From the NCBI GenBank assembly GCA_015655585.1, contig JAATEV010000084.1, positions 1-53,195 on the forward strand: a stretch of 53,195 nucleotides of DNA, given 5' to 3'. The notes below the pieces were generated by a model. That model made no database searches. It had not been told where the DNA came from and worked only from the letters and a program-made list of their open reading frames with translations. The translations under genes were made by a program, and so were the position numbers. Shown in pieces: positions 1 through 8,214 of this stretch; within the stretch, counting starts at the first letter, position 1, and each line of letters opens with the position of its first letter. Source of the DNA: Terriglobales bacterium. GTDB lineage: Bacteria > Acidobacteriota > Terriglobia > Terriglobales > Acidobacteriaceae.

Positions 1-24
1 CGAGCCGCTGCTCTTGATCTCCAT
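1..24 (-). CDS. Possible 5' end of a leftward gene cut by the window edge
   Basis: An ATG on the minus strand at position 24 opens an eight-codon reading frame (MEIKSSGS) that runs off the left edge. There is no in-frame stop, but so short a piece proves little, and the preceding bases show no strong ribosome binding site. It may be the start of a gene divergent from pdxS. Function cannot be stated. Confidence 0.22.
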
Positions 25-288
25 AAACGCCATTCTAAATCGCTAATCGAGCCGCACGTGCGCCCTGCGCGGGGGGCGCCCACTTCGTGGGGCGTATACC
101 GGCTTCGCCTGGTGGCCTCCCCTTGGTCGGCGAAAGATTCTTCCTGGCGACCAACGGAAGAGCCCACCGAAGGGGTAAACGTGTCACGAAGTGACCTGCT
201 AAACTTAAAAGTCTTGCGGACATAAGCCACACAAGCGCGCCACCGCCCGCGCACCAGCAACACCCGAGTCAAGAATCAAGGAGACACC
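25..288. other. Intergenic region upstream of pdxS with short TTCG-loop hairpins
   Basis: This GC-rich stretch holds several small inverted repeats closed by TTCG, for example CAC-TTCG-TG near 83-96 and GTCAC-GAA-GTGAC near 183-195. They resemble the GCGAAGC-type repeat pieces found elsewhere in the window. No convincing gene is present. A good Shine-Dalgarno (AAGGAG) sits at about 279-284, just before pdxS. Confidence 0.5.
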
Positions 289-1248
289 ATGGCAGACCAC
301 ACCCTCAACGGCAACGGAAACTTCGGCTCCCCGTCCCTCCGCCTCAAACTCGGCCTCGCCGAGATGCTCAAAGCAGGCGTCATCATGGACGTCATGAACG
401 TCGAGCAGGCCCGCATCGCCGAAGAGGCCGGAGCCATCTCCGTCATGGCCCTTGAGCGCGTCCCCGCCATGATCCGCGCCGAAGGCGGCGTAGCCCGCAT
501 GGCCAATCCCAAGCTCATCAAAGAGATCATGGCCGCCGTCACCATCCCCGTCATGGCGAAGGCCCGCATCGGCCACTTCGCCGAGGCCCAGGTCCTCCAG
601 ACCCTCGGCGTCGACTTCATCGACGAGTCCGAGGTCCTCACCCCCGCCGACGAGACCTTCCACATCGACAAGCACGCCTTCACCACCCCCTTCGTCTGCG
701 GCGCCCGCAACCTCGGCGAGGCCCTCCGCCGCATCGCCGAAGGCGCGGCCATGATCCGCACCAAGGGCGAACCCGGCACCGGCGATGTAGTCCACGCCGT
801 CACCCACATGCGCCAGATCGTCCGCGAGATCAAGGCACTCACCGTCCTCGACGACGCCGAGCTCTACAACGCTGCCAAGGTCCACGGCGCTCCCTACGAG
901 CTCGTCCGCATGGTCGCAAAATCCGGCAAGCTCCCCGTCCCCAACTTCAGTGCGGGCGGCATCGCCACCCCTGCCGACGCTGCCCTCATGATGCAGCTCG
1001 GCGCCGAAACCGTCTTCGTAGGCTCCGGCATCTTCATGAAGGAGCGCGCCACCCCGCTCGACATCGAGAACGACCCCGCAGAGCGGGCCGAAGCCATCTC
1101 CCGCGCCAAGGCCATCGTCCTCGCCACCACCCACTTCAACGATCCCAAAATCGTAGCTGAAGCCAGCGAAGCCATAACGGGAACGATGAAGGGTCTCGCC
1201 GCCGCCGCCATCGAAGAAAATCAGCTCATGCAGACCAGAGGGTGGTAA
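289..1248 (+). CDS. pdxS: Pyridoxal 5'-phosphate synthase lyase subunit PdxS
   Basis: PdxS condenses ribose 5-phosphate and glyceraldehyde 3-phosphate with ammonia to give PLP directly (DXP-independent pathway), in the cytoplasm, as a dodecamer with PdxT. The 319-residue protein has the usual length plus a slightly long N-terminus. Asp34 in IMDVMN, Lys91 in MAKARIGH (the Schiff-base lysine) and Lys159 in [10 protein letters not shown] (second lysine) are all present, so it should be active. The ATG follows AAGGAG at good spacing. The glutaminase partner pdxT is not adjacent but about 11 kb downstream on the same strand, which is unusual because the two normally form one operon. The family is unmistakable from the conserved phosphate-binding and lysine motifs. 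Confidence 0.98.
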   Translation: MADHTLNGNGNFGSPSLRLKLGLAEMLKAGVIMDVMNVEQARIAEEAGAISVMALERVPAMIRAEGGVARMANPKLIKEIMAAVTIPVMAKARIGHFAEAQVLQTLGVDFIDESEVLTPADETFHIDKHAFTTPFVCGARNLGEALRRIAEGAAMIRTKGEPGTGDVVHAVTHMRQIVREIKALTVLDDAELYNAAKVHGAPYELVRMVAKSGKLPVPNFSAGGIATPADAALMMQLGAETVFVGSGIFMKERATPLDIENDPAERAEAISRAKAIVLATTHFNDPKIVAEASEAITGTMKGLAAAAIEENQLMQTRGW

Positions 1249-1283
1249 AGTAAACCTGAATTTCATCGGGGTGAGGTCGCACA

Positions 1284-1733
1284 TTGACGTTTCCCATCCA
1301 GCTAGGACGGCCGAGCAGCGCACTGAATGATTGGGCCTTCAGCATAGGAGGCGGCGTCATGATGCTCGGCATGTCGCTTTACGCCCTCAGCCCCTTCGAA
1401 ACAGCGGAAGTGCTCATCGTGCTTCCGCTTCTAGCTGCCGTCATCGCCATCGTCACCGCCAGCATGTTCCGCTACACCTATGGCGAGATCGGCGACGGTG
1501 GCCTCCGCTATCGCCGCCTCTGGGGCTGGCGGACCGCCACTTGGAGCCAAATCGACGGAGTAGACCTCGACCCCAAGGTAAAAAACGCGATCCTCATTCA
1601 AGTCCATCGCGGCAGCCACGGCCATTCCAGCCTGCGCTTCCCCGAGATCTGGAACCAGACCGACCAGGAACGCCAGGAGATCATCGACCTCTGCCGCTCC
1701 CGCCTCGGAGTAGCCTCCCACGCCACTCCCTAA
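1284..1733 (+). CDS. Small membrane protein with bacterial PH-like domain
   Basis: 149 residues from a TTG start preceded by GGGTGAGG. Two hydrophobic segments (about 18-38 and 41-60) are followed by a soluble part beginning YGEIGDGGLRYRRLWGWR and WSQIDGV, the pattern of short bacterial PH-like (bPH/YdbT-type) membrane proteins. The soluble part probably faces the cytoplasm. It lies 35 bp after pdxS and may be co-transcribed with it, but nothing links it to PLP synthesis. The molecular role is unknown. The start codon is uncertain; no in-frame ATG fits better. Confidence 0.7.
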   Translation: MTFPIQLGRPSSALNDWAFSIGGGVMMLGMSLYALSPFETAEVLIVLPLLAAVIAIVTASMFRYTYGEIGDGGLRYRRLWGWRTATWSQIDGVDLDPKVKNAILIQVHRGSHGHSSLRFPEIWNQTDQERQEIIDLCRSRLGVASHATP

Positions 1734-2374
1734 ACTTCGTCATTCCGATTCAACCAGAACCGTCATTTCGACCAAAGCAGCTCACAGCCACGCCGTAAGC
1801 TGCAAAACGGAAAAATCTGCCCCCCACAGCCATAAGCTGTTGCTGTTAAACTCTCAACCCATCCACAAAAGGGTGCCCCATCTTAGCGACGGCCTCATCG
1901 TCGCTAAGATGGGAATGTAAACCTCTCCCCAGCCACCTCTTGTCATTGTTTTTGCTGTTGTTGTTGCTTTCCTTCACGCCACCCAGAAACTCGTCATTTC
2001 GACCAAAGCAGCGCAGCCTCATCGCGCTGCGGAGCGGAGAAACCCGCTTCTCTACCCATACCCCTCCAAAGCCCACAAGCCCTTGCTTTTATTATTGTCT
2101 TTGTTCTTGCTCTTGCCGTTGCATCCAGGTACCCCAAGGCTTTAGCCCTGGGTCTCACAAAAAACCGTCGCGAAGCGACTACCGCTCTGCCGAAGGCTGG
2201 AGCGAAGCCCGAAGGGCAAAGCGACTAATCTATTGCCTTTGCCTTTTGCTTTTGCCTTTAATCCGCATCTGTCTTTAAATCGTTCTCTCCTGTAAATCCG
2301 TAAAAATCCGAGAAATCCGCGGTCAACTCTTAAAAAATCAGCCTTCTAAGTCCTCTTTATCACCGTTACGCTTC
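1734..2374. repeat. Composite intergenic repeat region A
   Basis: No believable gene lies in these 640 bases. In order they hold: two versions of a GTCATTTCGACCAAAGCAGC element (from about 1762 and 1993); a perfect hairpin at 1877-1913; a TTG/CTT-rich tract (about 2082-2122); a GGCTTTAGCC stem (about 2132-2153); a CCGTCGCGAAGCGACT... CTCTGCCGAAGG element (about 2166-2200); and a second TTTTGCC tract to about 2265. The same pieces in the same order recur at 21.6-22.1 kb and partly at 16.8-17.0 kb. Short leucine/cysteine-rich reading frames here are by-products of the tract. Confidence 0.8.
1877..1913. repeat. REP-like perfect hairpin (15-bp arms)
   Basis: CCCATCTTAGCGACG, a 7-base loop, then its exact reverse complement CGTCGCTAAGATGGG, preceded by GGGTGC. 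Two other sites share the GGGTGCCCCAT head (21620-21662 and 40361-40392), so this is a dispersed repeat and not a gene-specific terminator. Confidence 0.85.
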
Positions 2375-3334
2375 TCAAACCGTAAACACAATCCTCCGCC
2401 CCGTCCTATCTCCCCAAGCCTCGCTCACCTGCGCCAAAGGAACCGGCTCCGCATCCACCAGAAACCCACCCGGAGCCACCGCCTTCATCATCTCTCCAAT
2501 CACTCCCACCAGTCCGGCATTCGAGACACTCCCCAACCCACTCCCCATCAGCTCCAGTCCCGAGCTCCGCAGCGCACCTGCCTGCAACGAAATCGTATTC
2601 CCCGCCACAGACCCAATCTGGACAAACCGCACCCGCGGCTTCTTCTCTCCCGACCCATGTCCCGCCGCTGCCTGAATCAGCAGCTCCGCCGAAGGGCCGT
2701 ACAAATAATCCAGAATCACATTCACGCCCTTCTCTTTAATCTGGCTCCGAAACACCTCCACCAGCTTCTCCGGAGTATGATCCAACGCAATCACCTCATC
2801 GGCACCCAGCGCCCCCAGCCCCGCAACGCTCGCCTCATTCCGACCCGTAGCCACAATCCTCCCTGCCCCAAGGAACTTCGCAATCTGGATAGCCAGCCGC
2901 CCCGAGACGCCCGTAGCTCCATGAATCAGCACCGTCTCGCCCTTCACAAACTTCGCCCTCTCCGTCAGCGCCGCCCACGACGACATCCCCGGATTCGCAA
3001 TAGCCGCCGCCGTCACATCATCCACCTCATCCGGCAGCGCCACCGACTGAGCCTGCGGCACTACCGCCAGCTCCGCCATCGCCCCAAACGGAGCCTTCGG
3101 CAGCGCAAAGTACACCCGCGTCCCATCCTCCAGACGCCCCACGCCATCCACTCCCGGAACCACCGGCAGCTCCGTTCCGCTGCTGTAGTGTTTCCCCGAA
3201 GCCTGCGCCTGCGCCAGCCTGCTCAACCCCGAGGCCGTCACCTTCACCAGCACCTCGCCGGCCTGCGCCACCGGATCACGAAACTCCCCATACTCCGGCG
3301 CCTTATCGAAGCTCCTCACCACCGCTGCCTTCAT
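2375..3334 (-). CDS. Zinc-independent MDR / quinone-oxidoreductase-like enzyme
   Basis: A 319-residue medium-chain dehydrogenase/reductase of the quinone oxidoreductase type. The N-terminal GroES-like part carries PGVDGVGRLEDGTRV. The Rossmann part carries the nucleotide-binding stretch VLIHGATGVSGRLAIQIAK, and the zinc-binding cysteines of alcohol dehydrogenases are absent. It would use NADPH to reduce quinones or enones in the cytoplasm. The start is set at MKAAVV because AAGGAGA lies six bases upstream; the 33 codons open further upstream lack a ribosome site. A perfect inverted repeat (3351-3368) just upstream of the ribosome site suggests repressor control. The substrate is unknown. Confidence 0.9.
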   Translation of the reverse strand: MKAAVVRSFDKAPEYGEFRDPVAQAGEVLVKVTASGLSRLAQAQASGKHYSSGTELPVVPGVDGVGRLEDGTRVYFALPKAPFGAMAELAVVPQAQSVALPDEVDDVTAAAIANPGMSSWAALTERAKFVKGETVLIHGATGVSGRLAIQIAKFLGAGRIVATGRNEASVAGLGALGADEVIALDHTPEKLVEVFRSQIKEKGVNVILDYLYGPSAELLIQAAAGHGSGEKKPRVRFVQIGSVAGNTISLQAGALRSSGLELMGSGLGSVSNAGLVGVIGEMMKAVAPGGFLVDAEPVPLAQVSEAWGDRTGRRIVFTV

Positions 3335-3350
3335 CTCTGATCTCCTTAGA

Positions 3351-3368
3351 ACCGTTACACATAACGGT
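3351..3368 (-). promoter_or_regulatory. Candidate operator: ACCGTTA-CACA-TAACGGT
   Basis: A perfect 7-bp inverted repeat with a 4-base spacer lies immediately upstream of the Shine-Dalgarno of the MDR oxidoreductase, where a repressor would block transcription. Such enzymes are often controlled by adjacent HxlR, MarR or TetR proteins, but no regulator gene adjoins here. It could also form a short RNA hairpin. Confidence 0.5.
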
Positions 3369-3571
3369 CTCTGGCAATAGACTACTCCGCCAGCCAGTCC
3401 CAAAAAGCAAAAGACCAAACGACCGAGGCTCAAAAAGATAAAAGCGGCTCCAGGACTTAGAACAACCTAAATCCATTTTTATCCGCGCAATCCGCGATCA
3501 AAATCAACTCTTATCTACCTTTCTCCCTCCAATCGCCATTACGCCTTCTGCCGGACGCGCCAACAAAAATA

Positions 3572-3601
3572 CTGCCGCAGTCCCGTTCAGGACTGCGGCA
3601 G
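3572..3601 (-). terminator. Intrinsic terminator of the TonB receptor gene
   Basis: CTGCCGCAGTCC, loop CGTTCA, GGACTGCGGCAG: a perfect 12-bp stem lying 38 bases after the leftward stop codon at 3640. Read on the minus strand it is followed by TATTTTTGTT, as expected of a rho-independent terminator. Confidence 0.85.
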
Positions 3602-3639
3602 CATGAGTTGAGTGGAACCAATCCAGTGAAGATAGCAGT

Positions 3640-6600
3640 CTAGAAAACTGCCAGCAAACGGAACTGGAACTGTCTCTGCGCCGGAGACGTTCCAGGCGAG
3701 GTGCTCGCCGGAACCGCCGGTACAGCGTTGACTGCTACCGAGTTCGCCGGGCTCCCCGAGCCAACGGTAAAGTTCGGATGGTTGAAGATGTTGAGCATCT
3801 CAGCCTGGAAGTTCAGCTTCACCCACTCCGAAACCGGCAGCAGCTTCGAAACCGAGAAGTCCGTGTTGATCCACTTCGGAGCCGTCAGGAAGATCGTCTG
3901 TCCGAAGGCTCCCGGAGTAGCCGCGCTCGATACCTGAGGCAGCCCCGTAGCCGGCTTCGCAAAGACCGCCGGGTTCATCAGCAGAACCGGAGTCGTCACC
4001 GACGGCCCCCGATATCTGCCGACCGACTTCTGCAGCAGCTTCGCATCTGTTCCCGTCAGCACCACACCGCCATCCAACTGATTCACCGTGCTGGTGCCGC
4101 CAATCAGCTTGAAGTTGCGGCCGCTCTGCCACGTAAAGACCGGCGAGACCGTCCAGCCATCCACAAGCTGCCTCATCAGGTAGGAGTGTCCCTTGAAAGG
4201 CAGATTGTACACCGCGTAACCCTTGAAGGCGTTCCGCAGGTCCGAGGGCGAAGGAGTGCGATTCATCCTCGTATTCCGCAACGTGATGAAGTCCACCGTG
4301 CCGGAGTCCGACGTCGTCGTATAGCGCGTGCTGAAAGAATGGCTGTACGCATAGGTCAGCATGAAGGTAAGCCCATGGCCTGTCGGATGCTTCAGCGTAG
4401 TCTGCAGGCCGTTATACTGCGAGCTTCCCGGCATACCTACCAGCCTGGTCGGACCGGCCGAGTAAGGGTTCATCATGAAGAAGTTGATCGGATACTGCGT
4501 GGTTGAGTTGTTTGTGGTCGCGCATGGAGAAAATGCTCCACCTCCTACCAGAGGGCACATATAGTTGCTGTTCGTAGCAATCGCATTAGCCAGCGCTCCA
4601 GCCTGTCCGGTCGCCACGTAGTTCACAAACGTCGAGTTCTTGAAGGGAGTGCCTGTCGCTGTAGGTGATCCAAAAGCCTGGCTCAGGATCGTCAGATCCG
4701 AACCGTAGAAAGACGGGGACGCAGCAGTAGTTCCACCATTCTTGGCGAGATCGGCCTGTGCTCGTTTGAAATCATCAATGAAGTGGTTCTCAAAAATGTT
4801 CACTTCGTTGATGTCATACGTCTGCCACATGTGGACCACATGGTTGCCCACGTAGTTCGTCTCAAGCACCGTGTTCGCTCCGAACTTGCGCTGAATACCC
4901 ACACTCCAGCTCTCAACATACGGAGAACGGATGTTTGGATCGACCGTCGAGAAGGTATTCAGGAAGGTATAGTTCGACTGCGCAATCGGGAACTTGAAAC
5001 TCGTCGGAAACGAATTGAAAGCAGGCACGGTTCCCAGGAAAATTGATCCAGGAACAAACTGGTTGCTCTGGTTACCAGCCGTCATGCTGGCGCTCTGCCG
5101 GAGACCCTGATTGCTGCTCGATCCGGCCTCCCAATTACCCCAGCCTTCGTCATAGTACGAGATGCCGAAGCCGCCGCGGAACACCCACTTCCCTCCATCG
5201 AAGCCCGGATTCCAAGCAACGCCTACGTTCGGGGCCGGTTCCTTCAGATCGGCATAGTAGGTCGAAGGACGCAGGTAGATTTGCGGATTCATAATACCGT
5301 TCAATTGCCCTGGATTGAACTCCTGGGTTGAAGGCCCCTTCAGATCAGCGAGCGTTGGGCTCGTGTAGATGTTGTTCGTGTTATGCGATGTGCCGGAGAA
5401 CTGCCAGCGGAATCCATAGTTAATTGCCAAGTGCGGCGTAGGACGCCACGCATCCTGCATATAGAAACCACCAACGCTCTGGGCCTCTTGCACTACCCTG
5501 ATTCCCAGAACCTTGTAGCTCCCCGTAGCAGTATCCAGGTTATTGTTACCCGTGAATGAGCTTACGCGACCCGTAAGAGTCGTGTAGAGCGTCTTCAGGT
5601 TATTCAAATCCGGCGTACTGCTTGCAGATGTAATCAATCCCGGAAAGTTCTTCGTAGTGAAAAAGTTATTAACTGCACTATCTGTAGAAACTGGCGCAAG
5701 TGAAGCAGAAGACGGGTTAGAAACGTTCAGGTCATGCGCCGTCGTGTAGCGGAAGTCGCCGCCAAACGTGAACGTATGCTTGCCCTTGTTCCAGGTCAAG
5801 TTGTCGAAGATATCGCGCATCGGGTTGTTGCGCGGCTCAGGAAGTTGGCCAGTACTGATTGTAGGCGCAATCAGCGATCCACCATTTGTAAACGAAGGGC
5901 TCGCATAGATGATGTTGTTGATCGAAGTGTATGGGTTATAGCTTCCCGTAACTTGGTAATGTTCCTGGTCATTCAGCAGTCCGGCGTTGATCTGGTTCGT
6001 CAGGTGGTCCGTGAACACCCAGTTGGAACCGGCGGTGAGCGTCGAGTAGCTCGACTTGAACTCCGTATGCGTCGGATCGCCCGGATAGACCTGCGAGCCC
6101 GGAAGGCTGCGCCACCACAAGTCATACGCCACGTGAACGTCCAGCTTCGGAGTGATCTGGTAGTCCACGCGACCCGTAGGATAGACATTCTTAGTAGTTG
6201 TCGCGAACGTCCAGTTCTCCTGATTCTGATAAGGCAGGTTTGTCGAATTTGTGAGAGCCGCCTGATTGAACTGGTTAGCCGACGCCATCTCACTCGCAAT
6301 GCGCGCATTGATCGCAGAGGGCAATCCACCCGTCTGAGCGGCAGACAGCACATTTACCGTTACCCGTGTTCCAGCAGGAGCGGCATTTGGATCGTTCTCG
6401 TTCGGACCTGCGCTCGTATAAGTAATATTTCCGGCCTGTGCTGCAGGAGTCAGCGCATACGCCGTTACCTGCGTCTTGCCATTAGCAAAGTTCTGCTCGT
6501 AGTTCCCGAAGAAGAAGATCTTGTTCTTCCACAGCGGGCCACCGAAGTTGCCGCCTTCGTCGTTGGTATGGGATTTCGTCTTAGGAATGCCCGCGGCATT

Positions 6601-7413
6601 GTTTCCGTAGGTGTTGGCATTCAGGAAGCTGCTCGAATACTGCCAGAACGCACTGCCGTGGAACTTATTCGTACCACGCTTGATCTGGTACCGAACCGCA
6701 ACCGAGCCCTCGGCGCCTGCATCGGCCGTCAGGTTCGAGCTTGAAACCGAGACCTCTTCCACCGCGCCTAGTCGAACCGGAGCAGGAGAATAATTACCCG
6801 AGGTGCTCGTCTTGAACTTCTCAAAGTTGCTGCTCATACCGTCAACCGTGATGTTGATCGACGCTGCGGGCAGCGAGTTAAACGTCGCATAGCGAGCATC
6901 GCCTGCGGCCTGCGATCCCGGCGCAAGCTGCGTAAGGCTAGAAGCGTCGCGGCCATTCAAAGGAAGGTCCTGAACCGAGTCCGGATTGATCGTCGCGGCC
7001 AGCGTGTTCGTCGTGGTCTCCAGCACCTGGCTGCTCGACGTCACCGAAATCTCCTGCGACGCCGTGCCCACTACCATCTGCACGTTCAGGTTAGAGCTGC
7101 GCCCCGTCTCAATCACGACGTTCTTCGTAACCGTCGTAGCGAATCCTTGTGCTGTCGTCGTCAGCTCGTAAGTGCCCACCTGCAGGTCTGCAAAAGAGTA
7201 CGCACCCAGCGAGTTCGTCTTCTGCGTGTTACGAGAACCCGTAGCCGGGTTCACAATCACCAGCGTAGCGCTCGGAATCACGCCTCCCGCTGGATCGGTT
7301 ACTGTACCGGCAAGGGTTCCTGTTGTACTGGCCTGAGCCCCTGCATAACGAGCCTCCACGAATAACAGACAACAAAAGAGACACCACACCGCAAAAGCAA
7401 TCTTTTTGATCAT
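3640..7413 (-). CDS. Oar-like TonB-dependent receptor with carboxypeptidase-regulatory-like domain
   Basis: 1257 residues. An N-terminal signal peptide (MIKKIAFAVWCLFCCLLF... with a cleavage site after AGAQA) is followed by a carboxypeptidase-regulatory-like beta domain (about 25-110: LAGTVTDPAGGVIPSATL, GTYELTTTAQGF). Then come a plug region (LPLNGRDASSLTQLAPG, NITVDGMSSN) and a very long beta-barrel ending in aromatic Phe (FRLLAVF). This architecture is the large Oar/SusC-like receptor class that is expanded in Acidobacteria and imports oligosaccharides or other bulky ligands across the outer membrane with TonB. The start MIKK was chosen because GGAAGG precedes it; 24 further upstream codons have no signal-peptide logic. 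It is divergent from the blaI operon across a 417-bp region rich in operator-like repeats, so the two may be co-regulated. The ligand is unknown. Confidence 0.95.
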   Translation of the reverse strand: MIKKIAFAVWCLFCCLLFVEARYAGAQASTTGTLAGTVTDPAGGVIPSATLVIVNPATGSRNTQKTNSLGAYSFADLQVGTYELTTTAQGFATTVTKNVVIETGRSSNLNVQMVVGTASQEISVTSSSQVLETTTNTLAATINPDSVQDLPLNGRDASSLTQLAPGSQAAGDARYATFNSLPAASINITVDGMSSNFEKFKTSTSGNYSPAPVRLGAVEEVSVSSSNLTADAGAEGSVAVRYQIKRGTNKFHGSAFWQYSSSFLNANTYGNNAAGIPKTKSHTNDEGGNFGGPLWKNKIFFFGNYEQNFANGKTQVTAYALTPAAQAGNITYTSAGPNENDPNAAPAGTRVTVNVLSAAQTGGLPSAINARIASEMASANQFNQAALTNSTNLPYQNQENWTFATTTKNVYPTGRVDYQITPKLDVHVAYDLWWRSLPGSQVYPGDPTHTEFKSSYSTLTAGSNWVFTDHLTNQINAGLLNDQEHYQVTGSYNPYTSINNIIYASPSFTNGGSLIAPTISTGQLPEPRNNPMRDIFDNLTWNKGKHTFTFGGDFRYTTAHDLNVSNPSSASLAPVSTDSAVNNFFTTKNFPGLITSASSTPDLNNLKTLYTTLTGRVSSFTGNNNLDTATGSYKVLGIRVVQEAQSVGGFYMQDAWRPTPHLAINYGFRWQFSGTSHNTNNIYTSPTLADLKGPSTQEFNPGQLNGIMNPQIYLRPSTYYADLKEPAPNVGVAWNPGFDGGKWVFRGGFGISYYDEGWGNWEAGSSSNQGLRQSASMTAGNQSNQFVPGSIFLGTVPAFNSFPTSFKFPIAQSNYTFLNTFSTVDPNIRSPYVESWSVGIQRKFGANTVLETNYVGNHVVHMWQTYDINEVNIFENHFIDDFKRAQADLAKNGGTTAASPSFYGSDLTILSQAFGSPTATGTPFKNSTFVNYVATGQAGALANAIATNSNYMCPLVGGGAFSPCATTNNSTTQYPINFFMMNPYSAGPTRLVGMPGSSQYNGLQTTLKHPTGHGLTFMLTYAYSHSFSTRYTTTSDSGTVDFITLRNTRMNRTPSPSDLRNAFKGYAVYNLPFKGHSYLMRQLVDGWTVSPVFTWQSGRNFKLIGGTSTVNQLDGGVVLTGTDAKLLQKSVGRYRGPSVTTPVLLMNPAVFAKPATGLPQVSSAATPGAFGQTIFLTAPKWINTDFSVSKLLPVSEWVKLNFQAEMLNIFNHPNFTVGSGSPANSVAVNAVPAVPASTSPGTSPAQRQFQFRLLAVF

Positions 7414-7606
7414 GCGTTGCCTTCCAATCGGGAAATAATTTGTGTTTTGTGGTTCTGAAGTTATCAGGAAAGAGGGGGGTGTCAAGAGAAAAAAAACGAG
7501 AAATTACAGAACCGTAATTTTCCCCGAATAAAACGTTATCTCAAGAGTGCGATAATGAGTCACTTTTTCACTCAATTTCACCTCGCCTGTTTTTCGTGTC
7601 TTATCT

Positions 7607-7639
7607 ATTAAATTACGACTGGATATGTCGTAATTTAAT
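7607..7639. promoter_or_regulatory. 33-bp perfect inverted repeat, candidate operator
   Basis: ATTAAATTACGAC, spacer TGGATAT, then GTCGTAATTTAAT: 13-bp arms without mismatch. Its inner GTCGTA core is shared with the repeat overlapping the blaI promoter and its outer AAATTAC with the repeat at 7501-7520. There is no poly-T run and no gene ends nearby, so an operator is likelier than a terminator. Confidence 0.6.
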
Positions 7640-7757
7640 CCCTATCTTTCGATACCATTCGCGAAGGCAACCATGTAAACCTTTTCTTTCCACGCTCGCT
7701 CTCAATCCAGAACAGGAGAGCCCCTTCCCCCTCCGTCATCTCCAGCCATCTTTCTCC

Positions 7758-7794
7758 TTGACACAACAAAGACCCCAGTCGTATTAATAACGAC
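7758..7794 (+). promoter_or_regulatory. blaI promoter with overlapping operator
   Basis: A consensus -35 TTGACA (7758-7763) and a TATTAA -10 (7782-7787) are 18 bases apart. The -10 sits inside GTCGT-ATTAATA-ACGAC (7778-7794), a symmetric element well placed for autorepression by the BlaI-family protein encoded 37 bp downstream. Inference only; start site not known. Confidence 0.6.
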
Positions 7795-7830
7795 ACCTGT
7801 CATAGATAAAAAGACTGGAGTCGTAACAGC

Positions 7831-8214
7831 ATGGCCGAAGTCAAACTCAGCAAACTCGAAATGCAGATCATGGAGACCCTCTGGACTCGAGGCGAAGCCT
7901 CCATCCGCGAGATGCAGGAGGCCTTCCCCGCAAAGAAGCGCCCCGGCTACACCACCATCCAGACGATGGTCTACCGCATGGAAGCCAAGAAGGTCGTCCG
8001 ACGCGTCCGCAAGCTCGGCAACTTCCATCTCTTCGCCGCCACCATCACCCGCGAAGCCGCCCAGCGCCGCCTCATAGACGACCTCCTCGCCATCTTCGGC
8101 GGCCAGTCCCGTCCCGTCGTCGCCCATCTCATCGAATCCGGCAAGTTCACCCTCGACGACGTAGCCTACGCCGAAAAGACCCTCAGGAAGCTGGAAGAAG
8201 GAGACGAGCAATGA
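7831..8214 (+). CDS. blaI: BlaI/MecI-family winged-helix repressor
   Basis: 127 residues, the usual size for BlaI/MecI/CopY repressors. The N-terminal winged helix includes LSKLEMQIMETLWTRGEASIREMQEAF and the recognition segment KKRPGYTTIQTMVYRMEAKK; the C-terminal part is the dimerisation helix pair with FTLDDVAYAEKTL. In this family the partner M56 peptidase triggers cleavage or inactivation of the repressor after a signal outside the cell. It overlaps the next gene by ATGA, so the two are translationally coupled, the classical blaI-blaR1 arrangement. Operator-like repeats overlap its promoter. The controlled genes are probably this operon and perhaps the divergent TonB receptor. Confidence 0.93.
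   Translation: MAEVKLSKLEMQIMETLWTRGEASIREMQEAFPAKKRPGYTTIQTMVYRMEAKKVVRRVRKLGNFHLFAATITREAAQRRLIDDLLAIFGGQSRPVVAHLIESGKFTLDDVAYAEKTLRKLEEGDEQ

Larger units (their letters stand above)
7414..7830. promoter_or_regulatory. Divergent control region between TonB receptor and blaI operon
   Basis: This AT-rich 417-bp region, unlike its C-rich surroundings, has no gene. It contains three inverted repeats: AAATTAC-N6-GTAATTT (7501-7520), ATTAAATTACGAC-N7-GTCGTAATTTAAT (7607-7639) and GTCGT-N7-ACGAC (7778-7794). GTCGTA occurs again near 7818. The shared AAATTAC and GTCGT cores suggest one regulator binding several sites, most simply the BlaI-type repressor encoded at 7831. Confidence 0.65.

Noticed and set aside
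205..1323. Long leftward open frame opposite pdxS
   Set aside because: Gly/Asp/Glu-rich composition is the mirror of C-rich codons in a well-conserved pdxS gene; no motif or ribosome site.
1940..2278. 112-codon Leu/Cys-rich frame
   Set aside because: Made from the TTG tract and repeat elements; similar frames appear wherever the repeat occurs and change reading phase between copies.
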